DNA from: Spirochaetota bacterium
GTDB lineage: Bacteria > Spirochaetota > UBA4802 > JAGODF01
Length of the DNA stretch: 61,857 nt
Assembly (NCBI GenBank): GCA_029974015.1
Contig: JARKUF010000019.1
Span: 74,219 to 136,075 of the forward strand
Reading direction: 5' to 3'
Shown here piece by piece: positions 52,196-61,813 of the stretch; the first letter of the stretch is position 1, and every line of letters begins with the position of its first letter. The notes beneath the pieces were generated by a model. The model was not told the origin of the DNA. It saw only the letters and a program-made list of their open reading frames with translations, and did not search any database. A program made the position numbers and the translations under genes.

Positions 52196-52549
52196 ATGAA
52201 AATCTACAACTTCCCCGTTAATTATTCCGGACATCACTATTCCTCAATACATTATTACGAACAGGGCACCGGAGCACTGAAGCGGGACCGCCATGCCTTC
52301 GATACGGTGGAAATATCTGACGAAGCCAGAAAGCGCTATGAAGCTGCCAGAGTCATAGAGCTGGGCGGGGAGCGCACAAGGAAACTTTCCCGCGAATACG
52401 AACCGGCCGTCCATGCCATTATCTCCAAGGAAATGGATGACCCAATCGCCAGGAGGGAGCGTGTACTTGAGCTAAAAAGGTCCTATACCGAAGGGCCTCT
52501 GGAACTCAACAGTGATGTTCTGAATGTACTTACAGACCTGATACTCTAA
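52196..52549 (+). CDS. Probable FlgM-like anti-sigma factor
   Basis: The 117-residue protein has AFDTVEISDEARKRYEAAR in the middle and RRERVLELKRSYTEGPLELNSDVLNVLTDLIL at the end, very like the D-x-V-x-[IL]-S motif and the C-terminal helices of FlgM that hold the flagellar sigma factor. The first 30 residues are rich in His and Tyr and atypical. A strong AAGGAGG precedes the ATG. A sigma-28-like promoter may lie upstream. If right, it would control late flagellar genes. No sigma-28 gene is in the window. Confidence 0.5.
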   Translation: MKIYNFPVNYSGHHYSSIHYYEQGTGALKRDRHAFDTVEISDEARKRYEAARVIELGGERTRKLSREYEPAVHAIISKEMDDPIARRERVLELKRSYTEGPLELNSDVLNVLTDLIL

Positions 52550-52600
52550 ATGGCAGGTGCAATACGGCGCCCTGAGATACGACCGAATCGGGGTATCGCG

Positions 52601-53332
52601 CTATTTCCCATCTATCCGGTCTATCATTTTCAGTACGGGGTACTTCTGCCCTTTTTTCGTGGAATATACGCCAAGGGGCGAGTACACGAAGCCAAGGAGT
52701 TGCCGCTTCGCAATCATGCCACGAATATCGCCCTCCATTGTTTTAGGGACAAAAAGCAACAGGCTCGACTTGCCGGACCTGGTGGCCACAAGGAGAAGAT
52801 TGTTAGACCCGTCGTCATATTTTTTTAAGGCCCTGGGAACGCGGTAAAAATTCACCGGGATGAGGGCCCCCTGAAATTTCTTCTCCTTCAATGCTTCGCT
52901 ATTATCCAGCAGTTCCCGATACCCAGCACGTGGCAGCTCGCCATAAACTCCGGGAACAACGGGCCGTTCGATTTGCCCTTCCTCCGTAAGCCTCACAACG
53001 AGAAACTCCTGAACGGCCTTCGTCTCGGCGCTTTTCCCTGAAGATGGCGGCGCGGAAGGCTCCATTTTCGTCCCCCTCGGCAGCACCCCGTTCCCGCCCC
53101 GCTTCAGGGCTTCCTCCTTCGCGCGGCCCAAGCGTTTCGCTTCCGAGCCGCCCCTGATGGTGAGAAGGCCTATTTCGGCATATCCTCCCGGGGAAGCCTT
53201 CGCGTCAAGGACCTTAACCTCAGTCCCCCCGGGAAGAGGGGGGTGCTCCTCGCCGGTCCTGACAAATTCGACCGACACGCACGATAAAAGGGCAAACATC
53301 AACAGCAGTGGAAGGGGCCGCAAAGCATACAT
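52601..53332 (-). CDS. Lipoprotein of unknown function
   Basis: The 243-residue protein has a lipoprotein signal (MYALRPLPLLLMFALLSC, cysteine 18). The mature part has KVLDAKASPGGYAEIGLLTIRGG, typical of small outer-membrane lipoproteins, a Pro/Ser-rich linker near residue 90, and a second domain with LIPVNFYRVPRALKKYDDG and LLLVATRSGKSSLLLFVPK. GGAG precedes the ATG. The family is not recognised. It is a single gene with its end 51 bp from the convergent FlgM-like gene. Confidence 0.68.
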   Translation of the reverse strand: MYALRPLPLLLMFALLSCVSVEFVRTGEEHPPLPGGTEVKVLDAKASPGGYAEIGLLTIRGGSEAKRLGRAKEEALKRGGNGVLPRGTKMEPSAPPSSGKSAETKAVQEFLVVRLTEEGQIERPVVPGVYGELPRAGYRELLDNSEALKEKKFQGALIPVNFYRVPRALKKYDDGSNNLLLVATRSGKSSLLLFVPKTMEGDIRGMIAKRQLLGFVYSPLGVYSTKKGQKYPVLKMIDRIDGK

Positions 53333-53469
53333 GGTTTTCTCCGTTACCTGGGGGTAATTGAAAAATATATGTCAGGAGTATGATGATGTCCTATTACGGC
53401 AGAAGGTCAAGAAATTTCTGCCTGGAGGAAAATTAGCCTTCGGCGGGATCAGAGTTATACAAGACGGAT

Positions 53470-54279
53470 TTATGCAAAGTACTCCACAGCATTGCGGAAG
53501 ATGGCGAGCCCTTCGCCCTCTGCGGGGACGTCCTTTCCCTCTCTTCGGTATTTTTCCCGGAGGAAAGTCCAGTCGTCCCTCTGCGTGAAGAGGATGTTCC
53601 TCTCCGGATGGGGCATCATCCCCATCAGGCGCCCGGTGGAATCACAGACCGCGGCAATATCGTTAAGGGACCCGTTGGGATTGTACGGAAACTCCCCCAT
53701 TGCGCGTCCGCCGCCGGGATTTGCGTATCGCATTGAGACAAGCCGGCCCGCCTCAATGCGCTCCAATGTCGCCGGAGGGGCGTACAAATTCCCCTCTCCA
53801 TGGGCCACAGGGACATGAAGGCGCTCTATACCGCGGACAAACACCGAGGGCGCCCCCTTTTCAATCTCCAGGTCCACCCAGCGGCAGACAAACCTCGAGT
53901 TATTATTATGCTTCAACGCCACCCGCGGGCTTCCCAATTTCCCATCAAGGCCCGGAATGATTCCCAGGTTGACCATAACCTGAAAACCATTGCATATCCC
54001 CAACATCAACGTGTCGCGCTCAATGAATGATAGGAACTCTTCACGCAGGTTGTTTAAAATACGGTTCGCAAGGGCTTTCCCGCTCCCGGTGTCGTCACCA
54101 TAGGAGAACCCCCCGGGAAAGGAAAATATCTGGTAACGGTCCATAATCGACGGATTGTCGATTATATCGTTCACATGGATGATATCGGCATGTCCTCCGG
54201 CCTTCTCGAAAGCGAAACGGGTTTCGTCGTCGCAGTTGATGCCATATCCCGTCAGTACGATAACATTTGGAACAGCCAT
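53470..54279 (-). CDS. purQ: FGAM synthase glutaminase subunit
   Basis: The 269-residue protein is the class I glutaminase that supplies ammonia to PurL. The nucleophile Cys is in MLGICNGFQVMVNLGIIPG, with the family's GGFSYGDD oxyanion region and the MGMMPHPERN catalytic His and Glu. I chose the ATG at 54279, which follows AGGGGG; the longer frame adds a low-complexity start. It begins 10 bp after purL. Confidence 0.95.
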   Translation of the reverse strand: MAVPNVIVLTGYGINCDDETRFAFEKAGGHADIIHVNDIIDNPSIMDRYQIFSFPGGFSYGDDTGSGKALANRILNNLREEFLSFIERDTLMLGICNGFQVMVNLGIIPGLDGKLGSPRVALKHNNNSRFVCRWVDLEIEKGAPSVFVRGIERLHVPVAHGEGNLYAPPATLERIEAGRLVSMRYANPGGGRAMGEFPYNPNGSLNDIAAVCDSTGRLMGMMPHPERNILFTQRDDWTFLREKYRREGKDVPAEGEGLAIFRNAVEYFA

Positions 54280-54289
54280 CTGTGGCCCC

Positions 54290-57271
54290 CTAAAAATCTT
54301 TGAAGCGCCCGCGGTATGCGTCGAGGAGAACTTCCACCGCCGTCTCCACCACGGGAACGCCGCCCGAGGATATCCGTACGCCGGTCCCCTCGGACACGGT
54401 CCCCAGAAACGCACATGGAATTCCTTTCACGGCGTTTTCAAAAATACCTCTATCTCCGGGACGGACAGTCAAAAGGACCCTTCCCTGGGATTCTGAAAAG
54501 AGGAAGGTATCGGACCTGAGTTTCCCCTTAGTCGGGGGAAGCGTCACATCGAACCCCCGCATGCCCGCCATGGCGGACTTCGCCAGGGCCACGCCGATGC
54601 CCCCCCGCTCGACGCTCTCGGAGGACACTGCGAGTCCCCGTGCTATCACCGTTTCAAGGACCCCGTAGAGGGAGCGGTTTTTCTTCGCATCCACCCGAGG
54701 GACCCCATCGCCAATGAATTTCTTCCCCTCAAGCTTTTCTCCAACATAAGCCAGATATTCACTTCCGCCGAGTTCATTACCCGTCTCGCCAAGGAGGAAG
54801 ATGAGGTCTCCGGGAAACTTGAAGTCTATGGTCTGGCAGGCCATCACGTCCATAACTATGCCGATGGAAGAAATTAGAAGCGTCGGCGGAATGCTTATCA
54901 TCACCTCGTTGCCGGCATCGTCGTAGCCTCGAAAGTCGTTGAACATGCTGTCCTTCCCCGAGATATACGGCGTGCCGTAAGCCACGGCGAAGTCGTAACA
55001 GGCACGCGCCGCTTCCTTTAGCTCCCCGAGGCGCTCCGGATTATTGGAATCGCACCAGCAGAAATTGTCCAGAAGGGCCAGGCGCTCCAGGGTGCCTCCG
55101 GCGGCGAGGGCATTGCGCACAGCGGTGTCGATGGAACATGCGGCCATCCAGTAGGAGTCGATATCGCTGTAGGAAGGATATAGGGCCTGGGAGAGCACCA
55201 CCCCTCGAGGCGAATCCGCCACGGGTCGAATTACCGTGGCATTGCCGTTCACCCTTCCGGGGCCCTGAAGGGGCTTGATGACGGAATTCCCCTGGACCTC
55301 GTGGTCAAACTGCATGGAGATGAATTCGAAGCTCGCCGTGTTGAGACGGCCCACCATATCGACAAAGGACTCCGTGAGGTCCTGCGGCCCTTCAAAATGG
55401 GGATGTGGCCGCGGCTGCAGCTTGTATTTTGTGGAGAGGGTCTTCTTTGGAAGGCCCTCGTGCAGAAATTCAAGGTCGAGGTCAAAGACGGTCTTTCCGT
55501 GGTGACGCACCAGACCCCTGCCGCTGTCCGTAAACCGGCCGATAGAGGTGGCCTCCACGCCGCGCCGCGCCATGAGGTCCATGAAGTCATCCAGGGTTTC
55601 TTCCGGCACCGAGAGGGTCATCCGCTCCTGGGACTCGCTCACCCATATCTGCCACGGTGCGAGGCCCGGATATTTCAGCGGCACTTTCTCGAGGTCAACT
55701 TCGAAGCCGCCGCACTCCCGCGCCATCTCGGCTACGGAGCATGAAAGCCCTCCGGCGCCATTGTCGGTGATGGAGTTGTAGAGGCCGCGATCCCGGGCCT
55801 CCTTCACCAGGGCATCGGAAAGCTTTTTCTGGGTGATGGGGTCCCCTATCTGTACGGCCGTGGCCGGGCTCCCGGAGGAGAGGGCCTCGGAGGAGAAGGT
55901 GGCGCCGTGAATGCCGTCGCGCCCAACTCGCCCGCCAATCATCACAATATGGTCGCCTGCACGGGCCTTTTTATCGTACAGCTTAACGCCGTTCCTTTCC
56001 CGGGGCATAAGCCCCACGGTACCCACGAAAACCAGCGGCTTTCCCTTGTATCGCTCGTCGAAGTAGATATAGCCCTGGGGCGTCGGGATGCCGGAGCAAT
56101 TGCCACCCACATTGACCCCCTGGATGACGCCTTCCATAATTCGGCGGGGCGACAGGAGCTCCGAGTCTTTGTCCCTGGAACGGAAAAGCGGCTTCTCATC
56201 GAAGGGGTCGGCAAAGCAGAAGCCGTACCGGTTCGCCACAGGGCGCGACCCCATGCCGAAACCTATGGTGTCCCGGTTGACGCCCACAACCCCCGTGATG
56301 GCGCCGCCAAAGGGGTCAAGTGCGCTGGGGCTGTTATGGGTCTCCACCTTGTCGGAGACGAGGTATCGGTCGTCGAATTCGATGCCCCCCGAGTTGTCGG
56401 AGAAAACCGAAAGGCAGAAGTCCTTCTCCCCCTTCTCGCGGCGTATGCGCACCGTGGCCTCGCGGATATACGCCTTGAATATTCCTTCGTCAATATCATC
56501 CAGCTTTGCTGCAAAGATGGTGTGTTTGCAGTGCTCGCTCCAGGTCTGGGCGATAGACTCAAGCTCCACGTCCGTGGGGTTCCGGTTTTCCTTCGTGTTG
56601 AAGTAGTCCCTGATGACGTTAAGCGATACCATATCCAAGGCCAGGGGGCCCCGGCGCGTCCCGTCGGCGTTGGCTATACCTTCCTTTCCTATGCGCGCAA
56701 GCTCGTCATCGGAAACGTTCAGGTCCACCCGGTCGGCCTCGACCTTCTCGTGAAGGCGCACCACGGGAATGTCGCGCCCCATGCCGCCGAGCTCCAGGTA
56801 GTCGTTCCTCGGAAGGATTTTTGCCCGCTGGATAAGGGGGTTGTGGAGTTCTTTTGCGATACGCCGTGCTTCATCTCCGGCAACGGGCCCCGAAATAAAC
56901 CATGTAATGGTAGAAAAAACCGATTTCTCCGGGTCCAGCTTTCGCTTGAAAAGGTCCTCAATCGACTCGCGGACCGAGCAGGCCACATTATCGGTGACGC
57001 CGGGAAGAAAACCTATCTCCAGGGCGAAATCGAAGGAGCCGGGATCATAAGGTTCGTTTACCGTGAAGGCCTGGGTGACCGGCTGGACCAGGAGAGCGCC
57101 AATTTCCGCGGCCTCTTCGCGGGAGAATGAATCGTTAATAAGATAGTTGTCCGTTACTGCCACACCGGTGACCTCATAACCGAGGCGGCAAAGCTTCTCC
57201 TTGAGAGCCATGCCCCTGGCATCCGCCACGGTGGAGTACACCTCAATACGCAACTGCGCCCGTTCCATCAT
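54290..57271 (-). CDS. purL: FGAM synthase, PurS-PurL fusion
   Basis: The 993-residue protein makes FGAM from FGAR in purine synthesis. The first 85 residues look like PurS (IEVYSTVADARGMALKEKL), fused before the PurL ATPase (SEHCKHTIF, VETHNSPSALDPFGGAITG, GVNVGGNCSGIPTP, NGAGGLSCSVAEMA and GTPYISGKDSM). PurQ is separate, so the complex is of an intermediate type. The start is the ATG at 57271 rather than the GTG at 57277, which lies too close to AGAGG. It forms an operon with purQ. Confidence 0.95.
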   Translation of the reverse strand: MMERAQLRIEVYSTVADARGMALKEKLCRLGYEVTGVAVTDNYLINDSFSREEAAEIGALLVQPVTQAFTVNEPYDPGSFDFALEIGFLPGVTDNVACSVRESIEDLFKRKLDPEKSVFSTITWFISGPVAGDEARRIAKELHNPLIQRAKILPRNDYLELGGMGRDIPVVRLHEKVEADRVDLNVSDDELARIGKEGIANADGTRRGPLALDMVSLNVIRDYFNTKENRNPTDVELESIAQTWSEHCKHTIFAAKLDDIDEGIFKAYIREATVRIRREKGEKDFCLSVFSDNSGGIEFDDRYLVSDKVETHNSPSALDPFGGAITGVVGVNRDTIGFGMGSRPVANRYGFCFADPFDEKPLFRSRDKDSELLSPRRIMEGVIQGVNVGGNCSGIPTPQGYIYFDERYKGKPLVFVGTVGLMPRERNGVKLYDKKARAGDHIVMIGGRVGRDGIHGATFSSEALSSGSPATAVQIGDPITQKKLSDALVKEARDRGLYNSITDNGAGGLSCSVAEMARECGGFEVDLEKVPLKYPGLAPWQIWVSESQERMTLSVPEETLDDFMDLMARRGVEATSIGRFTDSGRGLVRHHGKTVFDLDLEFLHEGLPKKTLSTKYKLQPRPHPHFEGPQDLTESFVDMVGRLNTASFEFISMQFDHEVQGNSVIKPLQGPGRVNGNATVIRPVADSPRGVVLSQALYPSYSDIDSYWMAACSIDTAVRNALAAGGTLERLALLDNFCWCDSNNPERLGELKEAARACYDFAVAYGTPYISGKDSMFNDFRGYDDAGNEVMISIPPTLLISSIGIVMDVMACQTIDFKFPGDLIFLLGETGNELGGSEYLAYVGEKLEGKKFIGDGVPRVDAKKNRSLYGVLETVIARGLAVSSESVERGGIGVALAKSAMAGMRGFDVTLPPTKGKLRSDTFLFSESQGRVLLTVRPGDRGIFENAVKGIPCAFLGTVSEGTGVRISSGGVPVVETAVEVLLDAYRGRFKDF

Positions 57272-57367
57272 TCGCACCTCTTCCCGTCAGTGCTTAGAGT
57301 CCCGGCAGGATTATGTCTACATTTTTTTAAAAAAACTTTTAGGAAATTCTGAAGTCAGGTGAAAACC

Positions 57368-60300
57368 TTAGACTCTCGCCGGGACTGCCGTCAAGTTCTC
57401 CTCCTTCCGCATATTTCCCAGGTACACCTCCACTGCCCTGTTGACATCGCTTTCTCCGTCATAGAAAAGTGTCAGGACCGGCCGGTTGTACCGACTCTGT
57501 ATATCACTGAAAAGCGATGCCGTGATATTCCCGGGCATGCAGCCGAAGGGAGCGCAGTTCACTACCATTGAGGCGCCGTCTTCAAAGAAAAGGGCGGAAC
57601 GCCCCAGTGTCAGGATGGCCTCACCCTCAAAGCGCACGGGGAGGTAACGCCCCCCTTCCCGCAGGACACGGGAAACATGGTGCTCAAAGCGGTCGGACAG
57701 ATAAGGCGCCAGGGCCTCTTCAAAGAGGCGCTCTCTTCTAAACATAAATCCGCTCTTAACGCCCACGGCGATTTTTTTAAGCGGGTTCTTCGTCACAAGG
57801 CCCGTGTAGTAGTCCTCGAACCAGGACGTGTAAAGCACCCATTCCGAGACCGGCGCAAGCCACGCCTCTCCGCCGGCCCCCTCGATGACGCGAATTAGTC
57901 CATTATTACAAAAGGGATTGCACCGGACATAGATTTCCCCGACAATCCCCACCAGGGGTCGCTTTCCTTCAGCGCGGGGAAGCCCGAAGAGGCTTCGGAC
58001 GGTATTTGACGCGGCATCCACCATGTTCACCCTGTTTTCAATGCCCCGCTCAAGGGCGCAGAGCTCTTCTTCCAAAAGCCTGTCCGCCGTTCCCGGCGTC
58101 GCCTCGTAGGGCCTCACCCGGCAGAGGGCCTTCATTATCATATCCGAAGCGAGTAATACGTCCCAGAGATAGAGCCGCAGCGAATTGGGCATCCCCATGT
58201 AGGAGTTCACAGACGAAGGTGAGAAGATGGCGGCCCCGCGGAAACCCTCGCGGTCCAGAATGGCCCGATGAAGCACGGCATACTGGCCAAAACGGCAGGG
58301 CCCCTCGGCTGTGGGCATAAAGAGGGCCTGACGGGACGGGTCCGCCCCGGTATCGCGCATCTTCTTAATAAACGCCCCGATTGTGGCGGCGGCCGGGAGG
58401 CATTCCCCGCCTCTGATGCCGCGTTTACCCTCCACGCAGGCCGAGAGATCTTCCCCGGGAAGCGCCTCGGCATCGAAGCCCCAGGCCCTGAACCCCGCGG
58501 CGAAGAGGCGCGCCGCCACCTCGTGCATGGGTGGAATCCAGAGCTTCCGGTCCTTCCCGCGCCACTGCCGGGCGAATGCCTTTGCGGGCGGGGCATAGCG
58601 CTCCGGCTCTTCTCTCCCCTCCTCGAGGATGATATCGAGGAATGCCTCGATGCGGGTAATATATCCCGTTTCGGAGCCGTGCTCATCGAGTTCTATGATA
58701 AGATACGGTTTCCCCTCCATGATGGATTCGAATCGCCCAAGGATGAAGGAGTCGGGGCCGCAGGAGAAATTGGTGAGATACACGGGATAGACGCCGTCCA
58801 TGTTACGGACCTTCTCCGCCGCATGCAGAATGAGCTCGCCGTAGTTCCAGTACATGTAATGGACCTCCGATTGCTCCTCCGGGTCGATGAGCATCTCGCA
58901 GGGAATAATGTCTACGCCGTAATGCCGGAAGCGTTCCGGGAGGTTCAGGTTGAGCACCGTATCGTAGAGATTGTACGGGCGCCCGATGAACACCACAGTT
59001 TTCTTACTCCGGCGCCTGGCCGAGGCCAGCGCCTCAAGACCCCTTTCGAAGAGCGCTCTCCTTTGCTCCTGAAGGGCTTCCTCCCCCGCACGGAAGGCCC
59101 GGTCTATCTCCCTCCTGCCAATTCCGTAGGGAGCGAAAACACGGCACAGCTCCTTTACGGTAACGGACCTTTCGTCGCGGAAATCGACCACGGGGGAAAG
59201 GACGGTCCGCCCCATCTCCAGGGACTTCGAGATTGAAGGGAACGATATCACATAGGGGCAGAAAACCCGGGGCATTCCGTTCCTCTGCTTCTTTTCGCTG
59301 ATAATTGACGGATAAAACAGGATATCGACATTAGAGTCGACGGAGAGGGCCTCGGTGTGGGCAAGGGCGGCCTTTACGGGGAAGCAGAAATCGGTCTTCG
59401 CGAGCCTTACCGCCCTTTCCCGGCACAGGTCGGACGGAAGCGACGATACCTTCACGGAAAAGCCGAGGCGCTCCAGAAAAGTTTTCCACAGCGGAAGATA
59501 ATTATGCATGGAAAGGGCAAGCGGAATGCCGACGACACCGCGGCCCACGGTATCGCCATTCTGCGCTCCCCCAATGGAAGCTCCCGGGAAATGGCTCCTT
59601 CCGCCCCTGGCCCTCCCGGCGCCCTCCTCGCGCCCGCAGAGATGTCCCCAGGAAACGCGTTCTCCATTGGAAAACGACGCCACAGTGATGGTGCAGGCAT
59701 TGGAACAGTCATTGCACCTTTCATAGGAAAGGTCGACAGGGTTTTCAAGGACCCCCAATCCGCGGAAAGCGCTCCGGCGTCCGCTCTTCCCCGCCGCCAG
59801 GGCGGCGCCATACGCCCCCATGACATGGCAAAAAGGCGATACGACAATTTCCTTTTCGAGGAGCGATTCAAAGGCGGCCACCAGGGCCACGTTTCGCGCC
59901 GTGGCCCCCTGGAAAAAAATTTTTTCGCCGGTCACCGGGCGGGGCCCAACGACACGGTTGAGATAGTTTTTCGCGATGGACAACACCACGGCGGCAAGGA
60001 CCTCTTCGCGGGGGCGGGATTCCCGGAGAAGGCGGTTGATGTCCTGCTCCATAAAAACCGTACACCTGTCCGAAGCATGGGGCGAGAGAATGCCCGCGAT
60101 TTTCGGGCCAATCTCCCTCACGTCGAACCCGAGGCGGTTCGCCTGCTCCTCGATAAAAGAGCCGGTACCTGCGGCGCAGACGAAATTCATATTGCACTCC
60201 CCAACAACACCGTCCCGGCCTCGAATGTACTTCGAGTCCTGCCCTCCTATCTCGAAAATCGTCTCGATTGAAGAATCGAAAAAGAGGGCCCCTTTGAAAT

Positions 60301-61471
60301 GCGCCGTAATCTCGTTTACAATCGCGTCGGCGCCAATAACTGCACCAACGAGTTTCCTTCCGGACCCTGTGGTGCCGCAGGCTGATATCTCAATGGCCTC
60401 CGCGCCCGGGACCTTCATCAGCTCACGGAAAAGGCGCGCCGTGGCCTCAAGGGGATTGCCTCCGGTTCTGGTGTAGATATCGACCAGGGCGCCGGAGGAT
60501 TGCCCTTCAACCAGAACGAGCTTCGTGCTCGTGGAGCCGATGTCAATCCCCAGGAGGGCGGATACCCCGGGGTGAAGATCGGCATGGATGCGCACTTCAC
60601 ATCCGCCGCTTTCATAGGATTTCCGGCAGGAAAAATCGGGCATGATGGACCTGCGAAGCTTCAGGCGGATTCCTTTAGCACCATTATCGTCCCCGGCACA
60701 TCCTTCGCGGGAAAAGCTGTAAGATGGGGTACTGCTTTCACTCAGGAGTGCCGCACCGGCCGCCGCGAGCATATGGCCATGATCGTGGTATCGGGCGCCG
60801 GGGACAAGCCATGACGTCCAGTAGCGCACCGCAGGGTTGAGGAAAATGCCGCCGCAGAAGAGGACATCATCTTCCGGAAGGTCTCCCCTAAACACCGACT
60901 GCACCATGGTGCTGACGACGCCCCGGCAAAGGCCCGACCAGAGGGCCGATGGGCCGTGCCCCTCCTGCTGGCGGTGGGTGATGTCCGACTTCGCAAAAAC
61001 GGCGCAACGCGTCGCTATGACCGGGGGACCGGGGTCCACGGGAAGCTCCGCGATTTCGCCGTATGAAAGCCCCAGCCGATGCATCTGCTCGTCGATAAAA
61101 GACCCTGTGCCGGCAGCGCAGAGATTATTTTCCTTAAAGCTGGCGAAGCCGCCCTTCTCGTCTCTCCCGATGAGGCCGATAGAACCGGCCCCCACATGCA
61201 CCACATTCCGATACGGCAAACCAAAATACCGGCATGCGTCAATAAGGGCCGTTACTTCCTGGACGCGGCGATGCCCATTCACCGCCGATTCAAGAAGCCC
61301 GGCGTGGCTTCCGGTCAATACGGCCTCGCTCAAATCTATTTGCATTGCAGAGTTAAGGGTTTTTTGAGGAAGGCCGTGGTGTTCCAGATAAATGCCCTTA
61401 AACCGTGATAAATCCTCTTCGAAAAGGGCGATCTTCAAAAATTTACTGCCGCAATCAATTCCAATTTTCAT
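57368..61471 (-). CDS. Tandem 2-hydroxyacyl-CoA dehydratase activase (BadF/BcrA-type) with fused dehydratase-like domains
   Basis: The 1367-residue protein has two ASKHA ATPase units, about 1-250 and 305-570. Each has a GIDCGS or GIDIGSTS phosphate loop, and two cysteines that bind the shared 4Fe-4S cluster in single-domain activases: C118 and C156, C432 and C470, the first of each pair in CAAGTGSF. A Cys-rich link (ERCNDCSNACT) and a DUF2229/HgdB-like C-terminal region follow. Activases pass electrons to a dehydratase at the cost of ATP. Large fused versions are known, but their substrates are not. It is a single gene upstream of purL on the same strand. Confidence 0.9.
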   Translation of the reverse strand: MKIGIDCGSKFLKIALFEEDLSRFKGIYLEHHGLPQKTLNSAMQIDLSEAVLTGSHAGLLESAVNGHRRVQEVTALIDACRYFGLPYRNVVHVGAGSIGLIGRDEKGGFASFKENNLCAAGTGSFIDEQMHRLGLSYGEIAELPVDPGPPVIATRCAVFAKSDITHRQQEGHGPSALWSGLCRGVVSTMVQSVFRGDLPEDDVLFCGGIFLNPAVRYWTSWLVPGARYHDHGHMLAAAGAALLSESSTPSYSFSREGCAGDDNGAKGIRLKLRRSIMPDFSCRKSYESGGCEVRIHADLHPGVSALLGIDIGSTSTKLVLVEGQSSGALVDIYTRTGGNPLEATARLFRELMKVPGAEAIEISACGTTGSGRKLVGAVIGADAIVNEITAHFKGALFFDSSIETIFEIGGQDSKYIRGRDGVVGECNMNFVCAAGTGSFIEEQANRLGFDVREIGPKIAGILSPHASDRCTVFMEQDINRLLRESRPREEVLAAVVLSIAKNYLNRVVGPRPVTGEKIFFQGATARNVALVAAFESLLEKEIVVSPFCHVMGAYGAALAAGKSGRRSAFRGLGVLENPVDLSYERCNDCSNACTITVASFSNGERVSWGHLCGREEGAGRARGGRSHFPGASIGGAQNGDTVGRGVVGIPLALSMHNYLPLWKTFLERLGFSVKVSSLPSDLCRERAVRLAKTDFCFPVKAALAHTEALSVDSNVDILFYPSIISEKKQRNGMPRVFCPYVISFPSISKSLEMGRTVLSPVVDFRDERSVTVKELCRVFAPYGIGRREIDRAFRAGEEALQEQRRALFERGLEALASARRRSKKTVVFIGRPYNLYDTVLNLNLPERFRHYGVDIIPCEMLIDPEEQSEVHYMYWNYGELILHAAEKVRNMDGVYPVYLTNFSCGPDSFILGRFESIMEGKPYLIIELDEHGSETGYITRIEAFLDIILEEGREEPERYAPPAKAFARQWRGKDRKLWIPPMHEVAARLFAAGFRAWGFDAEALPGEDLSACVEGKRGIRGGECLPAAATIGAFIKKMRDTGADPSRQALFMPTAEGPCRFGQYAVLHRAILDREGFRGAAIFSPSSVNSYMGMPNSLRLYLWDVLLASDMIMKALCRVRPYEATPGTADRLLEEELCALERGIENRVNMVDAASNTVRSLFGLPRAEGKRPLVGIVGEIYVRCNPFCNNGLIRVIEGAGGEAWLAPVSEWVLYTSWFEDYYTGLVTKNPLKKIAVGVKSGFMFRRERLFEEALAPYLSDRFEHHVSRVLREGGRYLPVRFEGEAILTLGRSALFFEDGASMVVNCAPFGCMPGNITASLFSDIQSRYNRPVLTLFYDGESDVNRAVEVYLGNMRKEENLTAVPARV

Positions 61472-61569
61472 AATGGCCCCGAAATGTACAAAATATCAAT
61501 AATGTTTTATATCGTACTGAATTTTGTTATTTGTACGTTTTCGGACAATTTTGTCAAAGATATTTTTTT

Positions 61570-61608
61570 AGAATGTACGGGCACGATTGCATCGCCCCCG
61601 TACATTCT
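61570..61608. repeat. Nested hairpin
   Basis: AGAATGTACGGG (61570-61581) pairs with CCCGTACATTCT (61597-61608). Within the loop CGAT and ATCG form a second, smaller stem. It does not look like the dispersed family and may be a separate repeat or a terminator. Confidence 0.6.
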
Positions 61609-61660
61609 TCGCCCGGGGCCGCTACAAGGAGGGGATGTTTTTTGAAAGGTGTCTCGAAGC

Positions 61661-61694
61661 AGGACAAGCGACGATCATGATCGTCGCTTGTCCT
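61661..61694. repeat. Perfect 34-bp palindrome
   Basis: The 17-base arm AGGACAAGCGACGATCA at 61661-61677 is followed directly by its complement at 61678-61694 with no loop. As RNA it would be a strong hairpin; as DNA it could be a binding site or recombination-prone cruciform. Confidence 0.8.
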
Positions 61695-61737
61695 CTTTCG
61701 AAGGTGGTATGAAAACACTGCAAAATCCGGCTCAAAC

Positions 61738-61813
61738 CTGCCACTGATTCCGGCGTAAACCTGCCACCCGTTCCGGAAGAAGGCTGCCACCCATTCCGGA
61801 ACAAACCTGCCAC
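61738..61813. repeat. Four-copy 23-bp tandem array, probable IS21-type terminus
   Basis: CTGCCAC recurs at 61738, 61761, 61784 and 61807, exactly 23 bp apart, with ATTCCGG or GTTCCGG following in the first three. On the minus strand this reads CCGGAATGGGTGGCAG-type repeats, which recall the end repeats of IS21-family elements. No transposase lies to the left, so the body of any element should lie to the right, outside the window. Confidence 0.5.

Noticed and set aside
55907..57130. Long plus-strand open frame (407 residues) opposite purL
   Set aside because: It lies wholly within the certain purL gene on the other strand. Its product is low in structure and rich in His, Gly and Val, as expected of an antisense frame in GC-rich DNA.
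58268..60271. Two long plus-strand frames opposite the activase
   Set aside because: They are antisense to conserved ATPase and dehydratase-like domains and show no signal or family pattern.
61738..61813. CRISPR array
   Set aside because: The four 23-bp units follow each other directly without spacers of their own, so it is a simple tandem array.
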